DNA of 64,000 nt from Acanthornis magna (GCA_036785705.1 JAWUZG010000004.1:8776501-8840500), one strand, 5' to 3'. Positions 11,156-25,794 are shown, counted from the stretch's first letter. Notes: generated by a model not told the origin, from the sequence alone. Made by a program: numbers and translations.

Positions 11156-14100
11156 AAGGAGCACAACAAAACGAGTATAAAAAAACACGTTTTCAGCATT
11201 AGCTCAATAGTTCTGTAACTGCCACTATAAATTCAATGAATTCATTGCATTGATACAATTACTAACCATTACTCCTTTTTTCTGTCATAATAAAGGTTTA
11301 ATTTGCCCCAGGTGAGCATTACAGAGATTTTCCTCTGGCCCTTTTATACTTTGATCTTGGCAAAGGTCTCACAGAAGGCTGCCCTCAGCTGTTAAGGGCT
11401 TGGGTTATGACTGAAATGTTTAAGGAAACCAATTTTTCACTAAAAGGATTGCTGTGATGGCACAGTGAAAAAAAAAAAGTGTTATCTAAGTTAACACGCT
11501 GTGAAAAATATAATTCTAAAATACATATCTTTCTGTATTCATCAGCTGCAGAGTAAAATCAAGGAAATTTCATGAGTATACAGTGGAATAGGATAGGTAG
11601 GGAAAAATTCAGTGAAAAGGTATGGGTATAGCAAAATTACTTACATACAGAATCCAAAAGAAGCAAAATACACATAATCAAAATTGGGGAATTTTAATTT
11701 AACTTAGCTAGTACAAATTCTGTAAAGTTACTGAGATATTTTGTAATAATAGAACTTAAAAAGACCTGCTTAGAAAGCCTACACAGTTACCTTCTTTCTC
11801 CAAAATTGTGGAACTCCTGTGTCTGAATGAGGTTTTATAAGTCCGTCAACTTCTTTCTTTTTCTTCCTTTTAAGAAAATGGCTTTAATTGTTAATGTAAA
11901 GAGAATAGCATGAGGAGTTAATGAAAAATTTGCCACACAATCCTAGGCACACCTGTTCACAGAGAGGGCCTTTTCTGTATTAGTAATGTCTCTAGCCACC
12001 TGTCTACGAGTCAACGGGCTGGTTGCCTGTCCTCTGTGAGAATGTGGTCCAAATTCTCTACAATTTGCATCTGCTGCTTTTGCCAGACTTAGCAAACATC
12101 CCGTGACAGATGCTGCAGAAATAAGCATCTGTTTAGTCTTCCAGATCTCTCTTACTGCTCCTTCTCAGTCAAAACAAGGGGGAAGAGAAGAAGAAACTTG
12201 ATTTTGTATGCCTGCTGCATGTACATGCTTACTAACAGGAAATCCAACGGAAAATATTGATGAGCAGGATCCAGGACTTAATCTTTGTCTTCCTTGCTGT
12301 TAGCCAGGCTTATTGCTTCTTCTCAGTTTTTGTGAAGTGATTTTAACACTATGGGTAGTCTTAGAAAACGTCAAGATAGGGGACTTGAATATTTCAAGAT
12401 AAAATTGTAAATACACTTAAATTACAGAATGTGCTATTAAAAATGGCTGTTAAAACGTGGAATATACAAGTAGGTTTCCACTGTCCCAAACACTGACAGA
12501 GATCTGATTTTTTAATACAGCTGTTCTGATATTGTTACAAGATTGCATAACATAAACAAGCGTTTCATCATTATGTCATGCAGTTCTTTTCTGAGTGAAA
12601 TTATCATGAGGGACGGTAGTAAAAACTAAAAATATAGTATATAATTATAAACTGATAAATTAAAAGTAAGCAATCTCATCTCAACAAGTGTTTCCTGATG
12701 GACAGTAAGATATATCTGGGATTACTAAATCAATAAACCAAGCTCCACTTATTCCTACTGGATATTCTTCTTGCAGTAGTTCACCAGAGTCTCCACACTA
12801 CAAAAAAGTCACATTTTTAAATGAAGTATTTAGAAAAATATAAAACCCCAAACATTTCAGATTAAACTGAGTCTTTGCATAGATGGAGTCAGCAGCAAAG
12901 CCTAAGAAATAGTGTGCATTAGCCTGATGGTCACTGCTTAGGGAAACCTATGGATGTCTCAGATGGATTAAGTTCTACTAGTAGATAACATTTTATTATT
13001 TTAGATGTCCCAGAATAACCAGTCTGGCTTGTCTGCCACTCCAGAAAGTCATGGGCCTTGAATAGGTTAGTAACCTGACATGGAAGTCTCAGATAGTCTA
13101 AAGCATCTGAAAAGAAACCAGATGTCTAAGTTTGAAGAAATATATCACTTCCAGAGAGACAGATTTTTCTTTTTGATTATTGTCAGGAGATGTACTTATT
13201 GTCTGCACAATATAGCGGAAAAAACCACTCCGTAACACTTTTCTTTTTAATACAAAAAATTGTAGTCCCCAAGGTAACTTTAAAGCGTTTTTATCACAGT
13301 GCTATAGTAATTCCTATATTATAATTATATTTAATGGGTTATAGTTACAGAATATCAATATAATCTAAAATGCATTATGTGTGCACCCTAAACAGGCTTT
13401 CACCATTATCATACAATGGATGTCATGATATTTTCTGTCACTAATTCTTTAATATTTTCCCATTTGTTTCCTGTGACCACAGCATGAGAAAATTGAAACT
13501 CTTACAATTTTTTTTTTTTTTAATTGAGAAATAGTTACTATTTCCTGAATTATGTATCTGTGTTCTTTTTACCTATGGAAATTTTAACACGAGAGGTGTA
13601 CTTCTCAGCACCCATAATAAGACCATGAGTTGGTTACCTTGGCAGAACTCCCTGGAAATGTATTCAGGATTTTAGAGCAATACATTTTGTGAGTTACATT
13701 AAGCTCAGCTCCCAGCCAACACCTCCCAATTACCTCTCACGGATGGTGCTTTACCTTCAAATGAACTCTATGAAACCACTAGTAAAAAGGCAGTAGAAAG
13801 TTAAGGCATCAATTATCCAGCACTACAAAGTGCTTAAATGCAACTTCAATGCCTAGATAGATCATTTAGAACTGAAATTTAAAACACAGTGTGCCCATTT
13901 TAAGCAAAATGTACTATAGATTGGTAAGAAAAGGAACTATGGAAGATATTGAATGGTCAGAGATTTAGATTAGAAATAAAAGGTATATTTAATAGATAAA
14001 GAACACATTTCTGCAGGTGGAAGTGCCTTTTCCAAGGCAAATATTCTGGAAGAAACCAGGATGGCCAAAATTCCTCTATACGGGCAGATATATGGCTATG

Positions 14101-14524
14101 TATCACAAGGCTTTAGCAATAGTAAAGTATTGAAGAAGTCAGACTATTCACATGCTCAAATTCTTTAGCTCTTCTGGGTGCTCAGCAAACACCAAGAACT
14201 ATGTGAAAAATCCCCAGAACAAGAGAAGAGCTAATGTGAAAGTTCTTCTGCAGCCTCAGGGAAACCCCAGTCTTGTATGCCCTGCGCTTCTGCATTGTTA
14301 TTATATGTAAGAAAGCCATGACCAGTCTCTTACTGAGCATTTCCCCATCCTCACTGTGCAAGGCAATGCTGGGCACTGATAGCAAGATTCCACTCCTTCA
14401 GAGGAAGACCTGAAAGACTATGCTAGCCCTTTGCTCCACTGCACCCCTGTGCTCTGTTAACAGTGAAACAGCAATTATCCTTGTTGATATGTTAAATCAT
14501 ATATTCTTGTGATTGATATCTTGA
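11156..14524. other. AT-rich single-copy DNA, no gene seen
   Basis: 3.4 kb without a recognisable gene or transposon. Short A and T runs occur (for example around 11468 and 13507-13521). The few open frames are under 70 codons and match nothing I recognise. Local islands of higher GC, such as about 11960-12130, have no coding signature I can support. Confidence 0.5.
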
Positions 14525-14581
14525 GGTTTGGTTTGGTTTGGTTTGGTTTGGTTTGGTTTGGTTTGGTTTGGTTTGGTTTGG
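14525..14581 (+). repeat. (GGTTT)n microsatellite
   Basis: An essentially perfect run of about eleven GGTTT units over 57 bases, ending in GGATTTTTTTGG. On the minus strand it is (AAACC)n. It is likely length-polymorphic. The minus-strand frame through it, with repeated KPNQT residues, is an artefact. Confidence 0.95.
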
Positions 14582-15874
14582 ATTTTTTTGGAAATGCCTG
14601 AGGGCAAAGTGACACAGCACATACCTGTACTAAATAAAAGCAGTGAAAAAAGAGACAAAAAGTGAAGTCAGTATCTCCATCTGAAAATAGTTGTTTATGT
14701 GTAAAGGAAAATTCAAATGCTCTTTTACTGAATCTTTGTTTAAACACACCACTACCGATTGAACTCTGTTTCTTTTATCAGGGGTATATTAAACATAATA
14801 GAATACACAGGGCAGTACACTGAAAAAAAAAGTATTTTTCAGTCCAGATAGACATCAGTGGGTCATCACTTTACATTTACTCCCTTTTCTTCTGCTGCAC
14901 AAACTTTACTTTTGAAAAGTGATCTTCTGCACTGCTCAGTTAGTAATCCTTTTTGGATCTCTACAAATACTCTTGACACTGGCACAATCTAAACATGTAA
15001 TAAAAAATGCTTGTGAACATCTCTGATTAGGTGTTGCTTGTGGTTTAATTTTAGCTAATAAATTTTTTATTTAATATCTACACTGTGCATCTCTGTTACT
15101 GGAAATGAACCATTAGATGACATACAGAAAAAACTCCTAGACTCATTTTACCTATGCATCTGTTTTAATTGTGCAATACAAAGAAAGTTGTCTCTTCAGA
15201 GAGAATTCTGTAATTTTGCGTTAAGATTATTTAAAAAAAATTTTTCTTTGTCAGTTTCAGAAATGTACTAACAAATTCTGATTTTTCATAATGTCCAGAA
15301 AATCACAGTACTGCAACATCAACCCATGAAAGTGTGGGTTCTTAAAAAAATTAACTGAACACGATTTAACTTCTATCTCTTTAATGGCACATTTACAATA
15401 TTTTCAGCCCACCCTCATGCTTTATCCTTTCCTGAGAGGATAAGACTCCAAGTACCAATCAATATACTCCACTTTCAAACCTCCTTTAGTTAGTAGACTT
15501 TAATATGAGCAGACAAAACCGGTGCATTAAACAAGACTTAGTAAAGCAAAATATGATTAAGCTTCATTAAAGTAACAATTATATCTTTTACATATGAATT
15601 CTTGGACTATGTTGTCAAATTCTTGCAGGTAGTTTCTATTTAGTGAGCTTGCTACTTACAAGAGATTTAGCAGGAAATTGTAAAAGAATCCTTCACAATA
15701 AGATACTTACTGTCATTTTAAAGATGGTTTTTGCAAGTTTTCAGAAAAGTACACACTTATTTGTATAGAAAATAATGGAAATTGCAAGTGAATTTGGCCC
15801 TGGATACAGCAGAGGTGCAGACCGGTATTTTTAACTAGACAATCACACCATGTAAAAGCAAGAGTCTTTTGATT
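14582..15874. other. Single-copy DNA between two microsatellites
   Basis: About 1.3 kb of AT-rich sequence. I see no exon, RNA gene or transposon in it. Confidence 0.5.
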
Positions 15875-15903
15875 GTCTATCTGTCTGTCTGTCTGTCTGC
15901 CTG

Positions 15904-15947
<44 letters not shown>

Positions 15948-15954
15948 CCTATCC
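15875..15954 (+). repeat. Compound (TCTG)n(TCTA)n tetranucleotide repeat
   Basis: About six GTCT units followed by more than ten TCTA units over roughly 80 bases, with single interruptions at both ends (for example GCCT and ACCT). This is a typical compound tetranucleotide microsatellite and would be a good length marker. Confidence 0.95.
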
Positions 15955-17420
15955 ATCAGGAATTCTTAAAGAAAAGTGACATGTGGTGTGAAATGCAGTG
16001 TCTTTCATGAGTTTTAAGAATTCCACAGAATTGTGCTTGTATGTGTATGTTTGAGTAATTCTAGTTATTTTTTTGAAATTTCTACTAAAAAAGTATACTC
16101 TGGAGAACATTTTACCTGGAACACAACAACAGAACATTGCTGTTTGACCAGAAATGTTGCTGCCATCCTAATGCTGCTAGTTTAGCTTTGATTTATTCAC
16201 TGCAAATGGCTTTGATCAAAATTGAAGTAGTAATGAAAACAGAAATCAAGACTCATTATTTCATTAGACAGAGGAAAAGGTGCATCCCTGAACATGACAT
16301 TAGATTCAGGTTCTACAGTCAGTTGACCAATAACATTATTTTGTAAGGTGTAGATACTTCAGTGATATCAGCATTGACAGCTCAGTTTCCCACATACACA
16401 CTTTTTTAGCTTGCTATAGTGGTGGTCACTATTTCAGATATTCTTGGATAGTGCTATACCATTGTACTTAATATCACAGGGATTTTTATGGAAAATCAAA
16501 TTAAACTGTCCGTGAATTGGAAAAAATAAAACCAAATATAAAAAGATATGATTTCATATCCAAACACATTCAGTTTCTAAATACATACATACATCAGAAA
16601 TAAATTATTTAATAAATAACATAAATTTAGAAAAATAATGCAGAAAAGCAATAACTAAGCATTTTTTTCTTTTCATTTAAACTGCTAAATATCATTAAGT
16701 CGCTGAAGTCCTTGTGGCAAAAGTTATAGAAAAATGAAGATAAAAATAATGGAACACCACATTAAGAACCATGAGATCTGAGAACTGATTTTATAAATGG
16801 CTCTTTATCTTTTTTCCCACAGAAGAGGTTAGTAGGGAAGGCATTTATGTACCAAGAAGTAATGTACAGTTTTAACACACAAAATGATCAAGAGATAGGA
16901 AACCAAAAGGAATAAACAGAGTAACTAGCCAAGTGATAACATTTTAAATTTGACCACAGTCATATTGGTCAGTTAAAATTATTGAAGACTATAAAAGGTT
17001 TCAAAGATCTGAAGGGAAAAAATTTAATTAAGAACTCATTATCTAAATATATCTAATCTATCTATGAGGCAAAGTATATCGACAGATATAATTTTTAACA
17101 ACTGAGCTTAAATTCTTTAGGTTGGCTCGGAAAAAAAAATCAGTCAATAGCTGAAATCTTTCTATTCTTGGAGCAATACTCAAACTTCTAAATGTGCTTC
17201 TAGTGGTTAAAAAGCCCCAAAACTTATTGAATTGTCTCAACAATTATAAATTCTGTGATTCACGCTATTAAAGATTTCCATAATATAGAGACCATGCACG
17301 TATATTAGAGTAAGAACCCAAATATTTAAAGAATATTTAGCACAATTTTGAGTGACGGATTAGGTAAAATATGCAGCTGGGGTGGGGAGAAGCTCGGACC
17401 ATCGAAGTCCTGGGTCTGTG
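15955..17420. other. AT-rich single-copy DNA, no gene seen
   Basis: About 1.5 kb with no recognisable element. Open frames are at most 69 codons with no known similarity. Confidence 0.5.
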
Positions 17421-17570
17421 TTCACAGAATCACAGAATTGCTGAGGTTTGACTCTTCAGCTTAAGCAGGGCCAACTACATCTGGTTGTCCAGGACCATGT
17501 CCACATGGCTTTTGAATGCCTCCAAAAATGGAGATTCTACAACTTTGCAGGGCAGCATGTTCTTTCAAAG
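17421..17570 (-). mobile_element. CR1 LINE, short 3' fragment
   Basis: About 150 bases reading, on the minus strand, as a CR1 3' UTR. It starts with the tail complement 'cacagaatcacagaattg', followed by 'ggttgtccaggaccatgtcc', 'cttttgaatgcctccaaaaatgg' and 'gggcagcatgttct'. It is 5'-truncated after about 150 bases and non-coding. The same subfamily wording ('tccag..gttttgaat..ggaga') recurs in the longer minus-strand copy at 22391. Confidence 0.85.
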
Positions 17571-18729
17571 GTGGGTTTTAATTCAAGGATTCAATTAAAA
17601 TAATTGGTTTGCAGTCCATTCTGTGGACTCTAAGGGTTTTTCACAGCTTCTGAGGCCAAACTACCCGTTCCCACTCCTCTCAGTAGGTTTTCAAGCCTGT
17701 CTGCCATGACAGGTAAAATACAGACACCTGATTTTCTACACTGTTTATTTGATAACTCTCTCCTTAGTCCTGTTAGGCCTAAGCTAATTAAAATGAAGTG
17801 CTGGTGTTGTTCTGGGGAAAGTTGTTCAGAGGACCAGCTCCCAGAAGTCCCTGTGAATAAGAACACATCTGGATGATTCTTTCTATCTTATGAAATAGCC
17901 AATACTGATCTTGCATCCTTAAAGACAACCAAGGACCTTCATACTACACACCAAAGTGTACAATGTATTCCTCAGCTTCATGCTGCAGAAACACTTTTGT
18001 GGACTACAATAAAGTATTAAAAAAAAAAATTAAAGAAAAAAAGCCATCAAAATCTTCAAACAAAATGAACAGGTACAAAACTCTGCTAAAATAGCCATGT
18101 TGTCCTAGAAATAGTCCACTTGGGACTTAGAGTACATTGAGGTCCGGGTGCTGTACAGTGTGTATGCAATCTGTCAGTTTTAGAAGGAACTACCCCAAGA
18201 AATCTGTCTGTAGGCTAGTCTATACCCCTGGCATCAAGACTGTGTATGGGTCCCCAAGGTGTCATTTAGCAGTACAGACGAAGCAAATAATTCCCCATTT
18301 TGTGGCATCAATTTGAATCTGGAAATTTTGTAGCTCTACTTGAAGTATTTTATTCTTTATTTCGTTGTTTCTTATTCTTGGTTAGGTCATATGTAGACAG
18401 ACTGTTTAATCTGCACTGCTGCTCTTCTAGGGAATTGGACCTAAGACTGAACAGGATGACAGAGCTGGAAATGAAATCTGTACCTCCAAAGCTCCAATTT
18501 TCCTCTATTACCCATTCTTTGTCTCCAAATACACAATAATTAAAAAAAAAAAATTAAAAAGAGCTCAAAAAGGTTCACTCTTTAGAAGATAGTCAAAGAG
18601 TATTAAAATGTAATTTGGATGTCCTCCACAACTTTTTAAATCAAAACTGTGGGATAACAGAAACTTGTGTTCCCAGCATCTATCCCTGAAAAAATATCCT
18701 AATGGTCAATGAGTAAGTTCATGGTAAGT
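17571..18729. other. Single-copy DNA between CR1 fragments
   Basis: Just over 1 kb. It contains short A runs near 18019 and 18541 and no recognisable exon or transposon. Confidence 0.45.
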
Positions 18730-18956
18730 TCTGACTAGAGGAAAATGTTCTTTACTGACAGGCGGTCAGTCACTGAAACAGGCTCCCCAGGAAGGTGGTC
18801 ATGACACCAAACCTGTCCGTGTTCAAGGTAAGTGTGGATAATGCTCGAAGTCATACGGTTTAGTTTTAGGTGAATCTGCAAGGAGAAGAAAAATGGACTT
18901 GATTGTCTTTATGGGTCCCTTCCAGCTAGAGATATTCTATGATTCTCTGATTCTAA
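18730..18956 (+). mobile_element. CR1 LINE, short 3' fragment
   Basis: Plus-strand CR1 3' end. 'gttctttactgacaggcgg', 'gaaacaggctccccaggaagg' and 'tgtccgtgttcaaggtaag' are followed by 'gggtcccttccagctagaga' and the terminal repeat 'attctatgattctctgattct'. It is 5'-truncated to about 230 bases. It contains only the end of the ORF2-coding part plus 3' UTR. Confidence 0.88.
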
Positions 18957-21900
18957 ATTCAAAGGCATGGAAATTTTATACCTTTCTCAGTGCCCAGAAG
19001 TTCACAGAAGTGACATTCCAGCTGATTATAGACACAGATAAATAACAGGGAAGATATTTTCTCTGAGACAGCTAGTCTCAAATATAAAAAAAAAAATCTG
19101 TGGTTTTAAAAAGGAAATTGGAAAGGAACAGTAGTAGCTGCAGCAGCTTTAACATGTTGAATACTCCAGGAGAAAATAACAACCACTTTATTAAGTATAT
19201 GTACTGAATGTTTTAAAAGTGCTTTATTTCATATATTAAACAAGTCACATTTTGATCTGGATCCACTGAAGGCTAGTTTACTATGCATTTGTGTCTCTTG
19301 GCTGATTGATTTTTTGACTGAATTACATTATCATTTGCTGTTAGCCCTGCATATACCCACAATTTCTATCTGCAGTGTCTGTCAGAGACATGGCAGGCTG
19401 CTGTGTTCAGCTGTGAAACCAGCAAGATTGCAAGTTATTAGGGCTTTTTCCTCCTTTCTTTAGGCATCTGCTATAAAACTTCTAGAAATGCAAACATCTT
19501 AGAGACATCAATTGTTCTGCCACATTAGAATGAAATTAGTCAGTGGATCCAAAACCTGTGGTTAAGAACGAAATACTTGTATTCACAGAGAGTACGTAAC
19601 TCCATCAGCCCTGCTTTGCAGGAAACCTGCCTACAAATTCTGTTTTCCTTGTGTTGTCTCTAATATTTAATTTAATGTAATCATGTAGTACATAACCAGG
19701 ATATTGAGTGGGATTCTCATCTAGCCAAAGTTTATTTTTATGAGATTGTGGAAATGTTATAATTTTTGAGACTTCTACATATCTGTCAAATTCATATGTA
19801 ATACGCAAAGATTAAAAACTATATCTGGACAGCATAGCAATATCAATTAAAAAGATTTGAGTTACTTCTGTGCAAAATAAAGAAAGCTATTGACTGCATG
19901 GACAAACACACAGGCAATCAAGCAGAGATTAACTTGTTTCTGGCAGTAACTAAATGAAAAATACACAAATGTGAATTTGTGTGTATAGATATAGATAGAT
20001 ATAGATATAGACATAAAAGTTATATTGGTGATTCCTGTTAAACTTTTTACCTGATCCTCTATTGATTAAGTCAACAGGAAACATGAACAATTAGTGAATT
20101 GAAGGCAATATTTTAGCTTACTGCAAATGTTTCTTTCTCTCTAATATTTATTTGAACCATCATTTATTCACAACAGAGGAAAGCCCTGTAGGCAAGAAAA
20201 AAAACAGATGAGGTAGATTACTGAGATAGAAAATGAAGGTCACTGACCTCTATGCAAACAAGTTTTTAAAACTAGCTGCACATCACATACATCTATTTAC
20301 TTATTCTAATGAAGACTTTTATTAATGTCGTTCCTCTGAAGATTCTGCAAGTCTATTGATGTGAACCAAGACAGGAGACAATTTTTAGAGTGGTGTTGTA
20401 CTTGGCATAAACATGTCTGCTTGGCAACCTATAACAATTTGTCAATATTATAAGGCATTTGCTCACAACAATGGTGTGTTTGTTCACGACTGGTGTTCCA
20501 GAAATCAGGTAAACAATATACATTCTCTCTGAAGGTAGACCACACACAAGAACCTAATCTTTGAAATACAATACAGAAAAAATGCATGTCAGCTTGGCGA
20601 GAAGTCCCAATAGGGCACAAATGCCAACACTTACAGATGAATCCAAGAGTTCTACAGATGGTAAACTGAAGAAGCCACACCTGGAATTATAGAGTAATTT
20701 AGGGAAAAAGTACATGACAGTGTGCAAGCACAAATTCAAAAGAGTAATTTTAGCAAGGTCTCTCGAAACAATAGTGAAATGAGGTCAGCCTAAATGACAC
20801 TATTAAAGTTTCCATAGGAAGAAAATAAAATGAACCCATTAAAATAATTTTATCTAAAATTTATGATATTACCTTAGACACATAATATGACGTTTTATTG
20901 CATGATGCTACTTTGCTTTTAGTTGAAATGTTTCAGGTGTAAATGATACAATTTTTTCACAAATATTCATTTTACATTTCTTCAGTAATAGTGTAAACAT
21001 TGCAGGATAATAAAACATATAGTCTTTCCATTTTCTATTTCTAAGCTGAAATAAGTAAAGTTAGTCTCATTATTTTATATATGTATATGTATATATAATA
21101 TACATGATTTGCAGCAGATTTAAATTTTATCCACAATGAGAAACAACTTGATATAATATGCAAAACTTAGGCTGCCTTGGCCAAGATTAGTGCCTAAAGG
21201 CCTATGTTGCCCTGTGTTTTCTTTTGGCGCTGGAAATAATAGTACATCTTCAGCTGTAAGCTTTTACATGTATTTTAGCAGTCATGACGTGCATATTTTT
21301 CCAATTTATTCTTTCAAAAATGAAGAATATCTTAAATTTAAAAAAAAATTAAAAACAGGTAAGAAAACTAATTAAAATGTGTCCTTTTTTTTCCCTTGTT
21401 CTGTTATTCTCACTTTTCCAGAAATCCTAGTATCATGTACAACCTGTAGCAGTTACTCTTAGGGGTTAGGAATGAGAATGGCTTTAGGATAGTCTGTAAA
21501 GAGTTAAACACCAGCTACTGTCTATGTTTCCCTATGAACTGGGCTTAAATGTATGAGTCAGACTATAAACTTTCTCATGTAGTTCCCCATTGCTATAACA
21601 AACTACTAACTAAATGCAAGCTCTGCAGAGTCAGAAGGCAAATACCAGCATACCACAGGATCTGGCCATCTTACCAATGAGAAGGAGAGCCTTTAAGAAA
21701 TCCTTTAAGGTGGATTTCAACAGTCTTTCTCTGGATCTTTCCACTGAAACATGATGTTTGCCTGGCTGCAGATGTTATATGACACAAGCACTTAAAGAGC
21801 ATGTATTAGCTTAATGCCCTTGAAGCATGGTTATGATTTACACCCACTGCACATCTAGGCATCTTGCACAAACTGTGACAGTATAACATTATGGTTGTTT

Positions 21901-22390
21901 TTATTGTGATCCAAGTGCAAAAAATGTGCTTAGTAGTACCTTGCAAAACAGAAGCACATACGGCTACACGCAGAGCTGTGTATGTGACATATGCAGACAA
22001 GTAGTTGGAAGTGAAAATACACTAATTCAATGGTTTCAAATTTTTCTACTGTGGCTTGAGTTGTTAAGTAGAGTCTATTTTTTCTCTAGAGAACACAGTA
22101 GTGTGGGAATTAATTAGAAATTTTAAAAGTGATACAAAGGAACCTGTAATCTGTGGCAGCAAATAGAGAAAGCACAGTAACTTCTAGATAATTTTTGGAT
22201 GGCTTTTGAAGCAATTGTTGTTACCAATAATGTTGTCATCCTCTAATTTGCTGCTGTATCATAATGCCCAGGCAAATATGAGTGTTGTCAGGCACCTCAC
22301 AACTATGCAAGAACCTGGCAGTCCCCGTCCCTTTAAAGATAACAGCTCTGTCAAAGACATGATGGCACAAGTAAATGTACAAAACAAAAT
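18957..22390. other. AT-rich single-copy DNA, no gene seen
   Basis: 3.4 kb. Simple AT-rich repeats lie at 19981-20012 (ATAG/ATAT mixture) and 21074-21106 (TATATG mixture). No frame is longer than about 83 codons and none is recognised. Confidence 0.5.
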
Positions 22391-22965
22391 CACACAGAAT
22401 CTCAGAATGGCCGAGTTACGAAGGCACTTCTCATGGTTGCTTGGTTCAAACCCACTTGCAGAACAAGGTCAGCTCGAGGAGTTTGCTTTCAGTTGTGTCC
22501 AGCCAGGTTTTGAATATTTCTAAGGATGGAGACTCAGTAACACGTCTGAGTAACCTGTTCCAATATCTGATCATCTACACAATAAGATCCTTTTTTCTTA
22601 CTTTTTAATGGATCTTATTGTATTTCAATTTGTGCCCATTGCCTCTTGTCTTTTTGCTGAACACTATTGAAAAGACTTTGGCTTTGCCTTCTTTACTCTT
22701 TCCCATACACATGGAGAAGATTCCTTGTTGTCCAACTTGTTTTTCTTCAGCACCCCATGTCTTTTTGGCAAAGCTGTTTTCCCGGAAATTGACATTGCAT
22801 TATTCCTCCCTACAGGAAAGAATTGGTACTTCCTTTTACTGAACCTAATTAAATTCTTCCCTGCCTATTTCTCCAGCCTGTTGAGGTCTATGTGAATGGC
22901 AGCATCTTTTACAACTTTATGTTGTACCAATCACTACTCCCAGTCTTTTATCTCATCTATAGTGC
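22391..22965 (-). mobile_element. CR1 LINE, old 3' fragment
   Basis: Minus-strand CR1. It begins with 'cacacagaatctcagaatgg', the complement of the terminal repeat. It continues with 'gttgtgtccagccaggttttg', 'aaggatggagactcagtaac', 'tttgtgcccattgcctcttgtc' and 'actattgaaaagactttggc'. Near 22865 comes 'tctccagcctgttgaggtct', which lies further upstream in the element. Segments between about 22690 and 22860 are very diverged, and the distal boundary is uncertain. It carries only non-functional remains of the ORF2 C-terminus. Confidence 0.82.
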
Positions 22966-25794
22966 CAATAGATACTAATAATCTTCATTCTGTGACAGAA
23001 TCAACTTTGTGAAGGGCATAAATGAACTTTACCCCTTTGGGTTTTTCATAGAATAACTTTTTTTAGTGCTATCTAATTGTGTGGGATACAAACCATGTAA
23101 TAAGGGAGTGCTTGAACATCTAGCGCTATGAAAAGTCCTCATTTCTTTAAAGTGAAAATATTTGCTTGGGCAGCTATCATAATCTATGAGGTGGTCAGGG
23201 AGGATTACTTTATCACCTTGCTTTGGTCTTGGAATAGAAAAGGTTATAAAATAATTTTACATTAAAATTGTAACTTTCAGGTGTTATTTAGTAGTTACAG
23301 TGTTCATAGGCTCAGTAAGTTTCAACAGTTTTCATAAGCTTCCTTGGTTTGGCAGATTTACTTAACTAAAAATCCAAACCCACTTAAAGTTTTCCATCCA
23401 TTAAATTTATTAAGTAGAATTTAATGAATTTGTAGATTTTTATGGGAAATTAAACACATGCAAATAACAGTTGATTTTAAAAAAGTCTCTTAAACTGTGT
23501 TAGTTTTATAGAACATATGCAGAACATTTATAGAACAGGTGAATATGCCCTGAAGGGACTGTGGCCCATGGACTGCCCATGTTGGAAGATATTTTTTCCT
23601 AAAAGAACTGGAGTCTGTGAAGGGGACACATGCTGAAGGAAAGGAAAAGTGTGAGGAGGAAGGAGGAGCAGACAACTGTTATGAACTGATTGAAGGCTTC
23701 ATCCCCCATCCCTCTTGCACTGATTGTGGAGAAGGAGTTAGAGCAGTCAGGAAGGAAGGATTAAATCGGAACCTGGGAAAAAAAGGGGTATGATAAGGTG
23801 AGGATGGTTTTTGTCGGTTTGTTGGTTTGTTTTGGTTTTTTTTATCACCATACGAGTATTTTAATTTGCAATAATTTAAGTAAAAAAAAATTTCACCAAA
23901 CTGAGTATGTTTTCCCTGTAATAGTAATTGGTAAATGAGCTATGTACAGGGAGTTCATAGCTCAGGCACATTAAGTCTTAATTTGATAGAAGGCTCAAAG
24001 CTCTCTGCAGCAACAACATTTAGAAGATATTTTGGTTACCTTCTACACATTCTGTTGTTTGAATTATCAGTTGTGAACAAGTGTTTGTATCTTTATTGCT
24101 TAAATTCTAAGCTCAAGGCAAGACTGTGTGGTTATATTATAGTTAAATTCACAATATTCACAGAAAGCACAAAAGTATTCTAAATGGTGTAAACTTATTC
24201 TTTCTAAAAGTAATTGAAGAATTCATTGATGTTACCTTTTCTCTTTGAGTCAGCTTAAAAACTCTGTCTTCACTTCTGACATTAGTTCACCAATCTCTCT
24301 TTCTTTTCAAAAATGTTGGAACTATGAACTGAAAGCAGTAATGAATATCCATCATTTTGGAGGGGGAAACAGGAAACTAATTTCATGTTAGGAACTACAT
24401 GCTTAAATTGCTCCAGATTTATGTCACCAGTTCTAATTTACTCACAGGCTTAGGAAAAGCTGTGCTCCCTCTTTGTATCATATTGTCTGTTTCTCCAAAG
24501 AGATCAAAAAATCTGGGAAGAGTTAGCTCAAACACTGGAAATCAGACAGTATCTTTATTTATTTGGATTCACTCCCTGCTATCTGCATGAGACACACATG
24601 CAATACAACACCTTTCCCAACAAACATATATCAATGTCATATTTGTGTAAAGAAAGATGCAATAAGGAGATTGCTCATTAATAGCTTTTAAGAGGCTGGA
24701 ATATAGTGAGCAGAGTGAAATCCAGAAATCTAGACACATTCCCATAGTAAGTGTTTAAAATAAGGAAAAATTAACCCGAGCGTTAACATGCAGGCAGTTC
24801 AGTGTATGTACTAGGCCATTATTTGCACTTATTTCCTTACCCAGTGTAACAGCTGCCAAACTCAGAGCCACAGCAGACAGGCTGCTTCACTGTGCATCAC
24901 AGCTCACCTTCCAAGCTCTGCTTAAAATAACCCGTTTTCAAGCACCAACATTCAACTAAATGGTGATGCTTTGACAGTCCTTCCAATGTGTGGAACAACC
25001 TAATTGACATCAAACTAATAATGCCCAAACTCACTGAACTGTCTTTGCTGCTCTGGCAAGAATACCAGAGTGGAGTTATATGCTGCTGTGTTATGGGAGT
25101 GCAGAAGAAAAGCACCCTGCTCAGTACCCTGCACTGCAGGATGATGCCACAATCCTACCTGTCTCTTCTCTATGAAACAGAGGACTTGATAGCAGGAAAT
25201 TAGTTGTTCTGTCAGAATGAGGTGAACCATACCCTAAATAGAATATGCATTCAATTCACCTGCTCCTGGATGAAATTCTCTTTTTTTTTTTTTATTTTTT
25301 AAATCTTTAATTTGGTGTCTGTCTTCCAACATTTTGTGAAACCTTTCAGATGTATGGCCAGAGCAAGAGAGATTGGCCGACATGTCTAAGCTACACTTGC
25401 ATGAAGCGTCATCTGAGTATTGGAAACAATAGAACAATTCAAACCAAGAAGGATTCCCACTTTCTTGGGCAAAAAGAAGTGCACTGCTTGTCAGGCTATG
25501 ATTTGCTACTTTCTATCCAATTCCACACTTGATTTCCCCCTATAATAAAGTTCCCACCAATCACAGCTTCTTTTCTTTCTAACACAAAAGGAGACAATAC
25601 CAAATTCCCTTCAGTCACTTGGAGAGAAATAAAATGTATATGTAAGCACTGTCCTGGTATATCTGGTGTAACTTTCTTACAAGAAAGTGTTATTTTTGCT
25701 GCTTTTTGTGCTAATAATTTAGATCATATTCTAAGGGGTACTCACAGTACTATTCCATTAGAATCTGTGTACTTTGTATAGAAAGACAGTAACT
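22966..25794. other. AT-rich single-copy DNA, no gene seen
   Basis: 2.8 kb. A G/T-rich stretch lies at about 23800-23850 and a T-rich run at about 25280-25300. No frame is recognisable as a protein. No transposon is recognised. Confidence 0.5.

Noticed and set aside
17248..17264. CR1-tail-like 'attctgtgattcacg'
   Set aside because: No CR1 3' UTR precedes it. It is probably a chance match.
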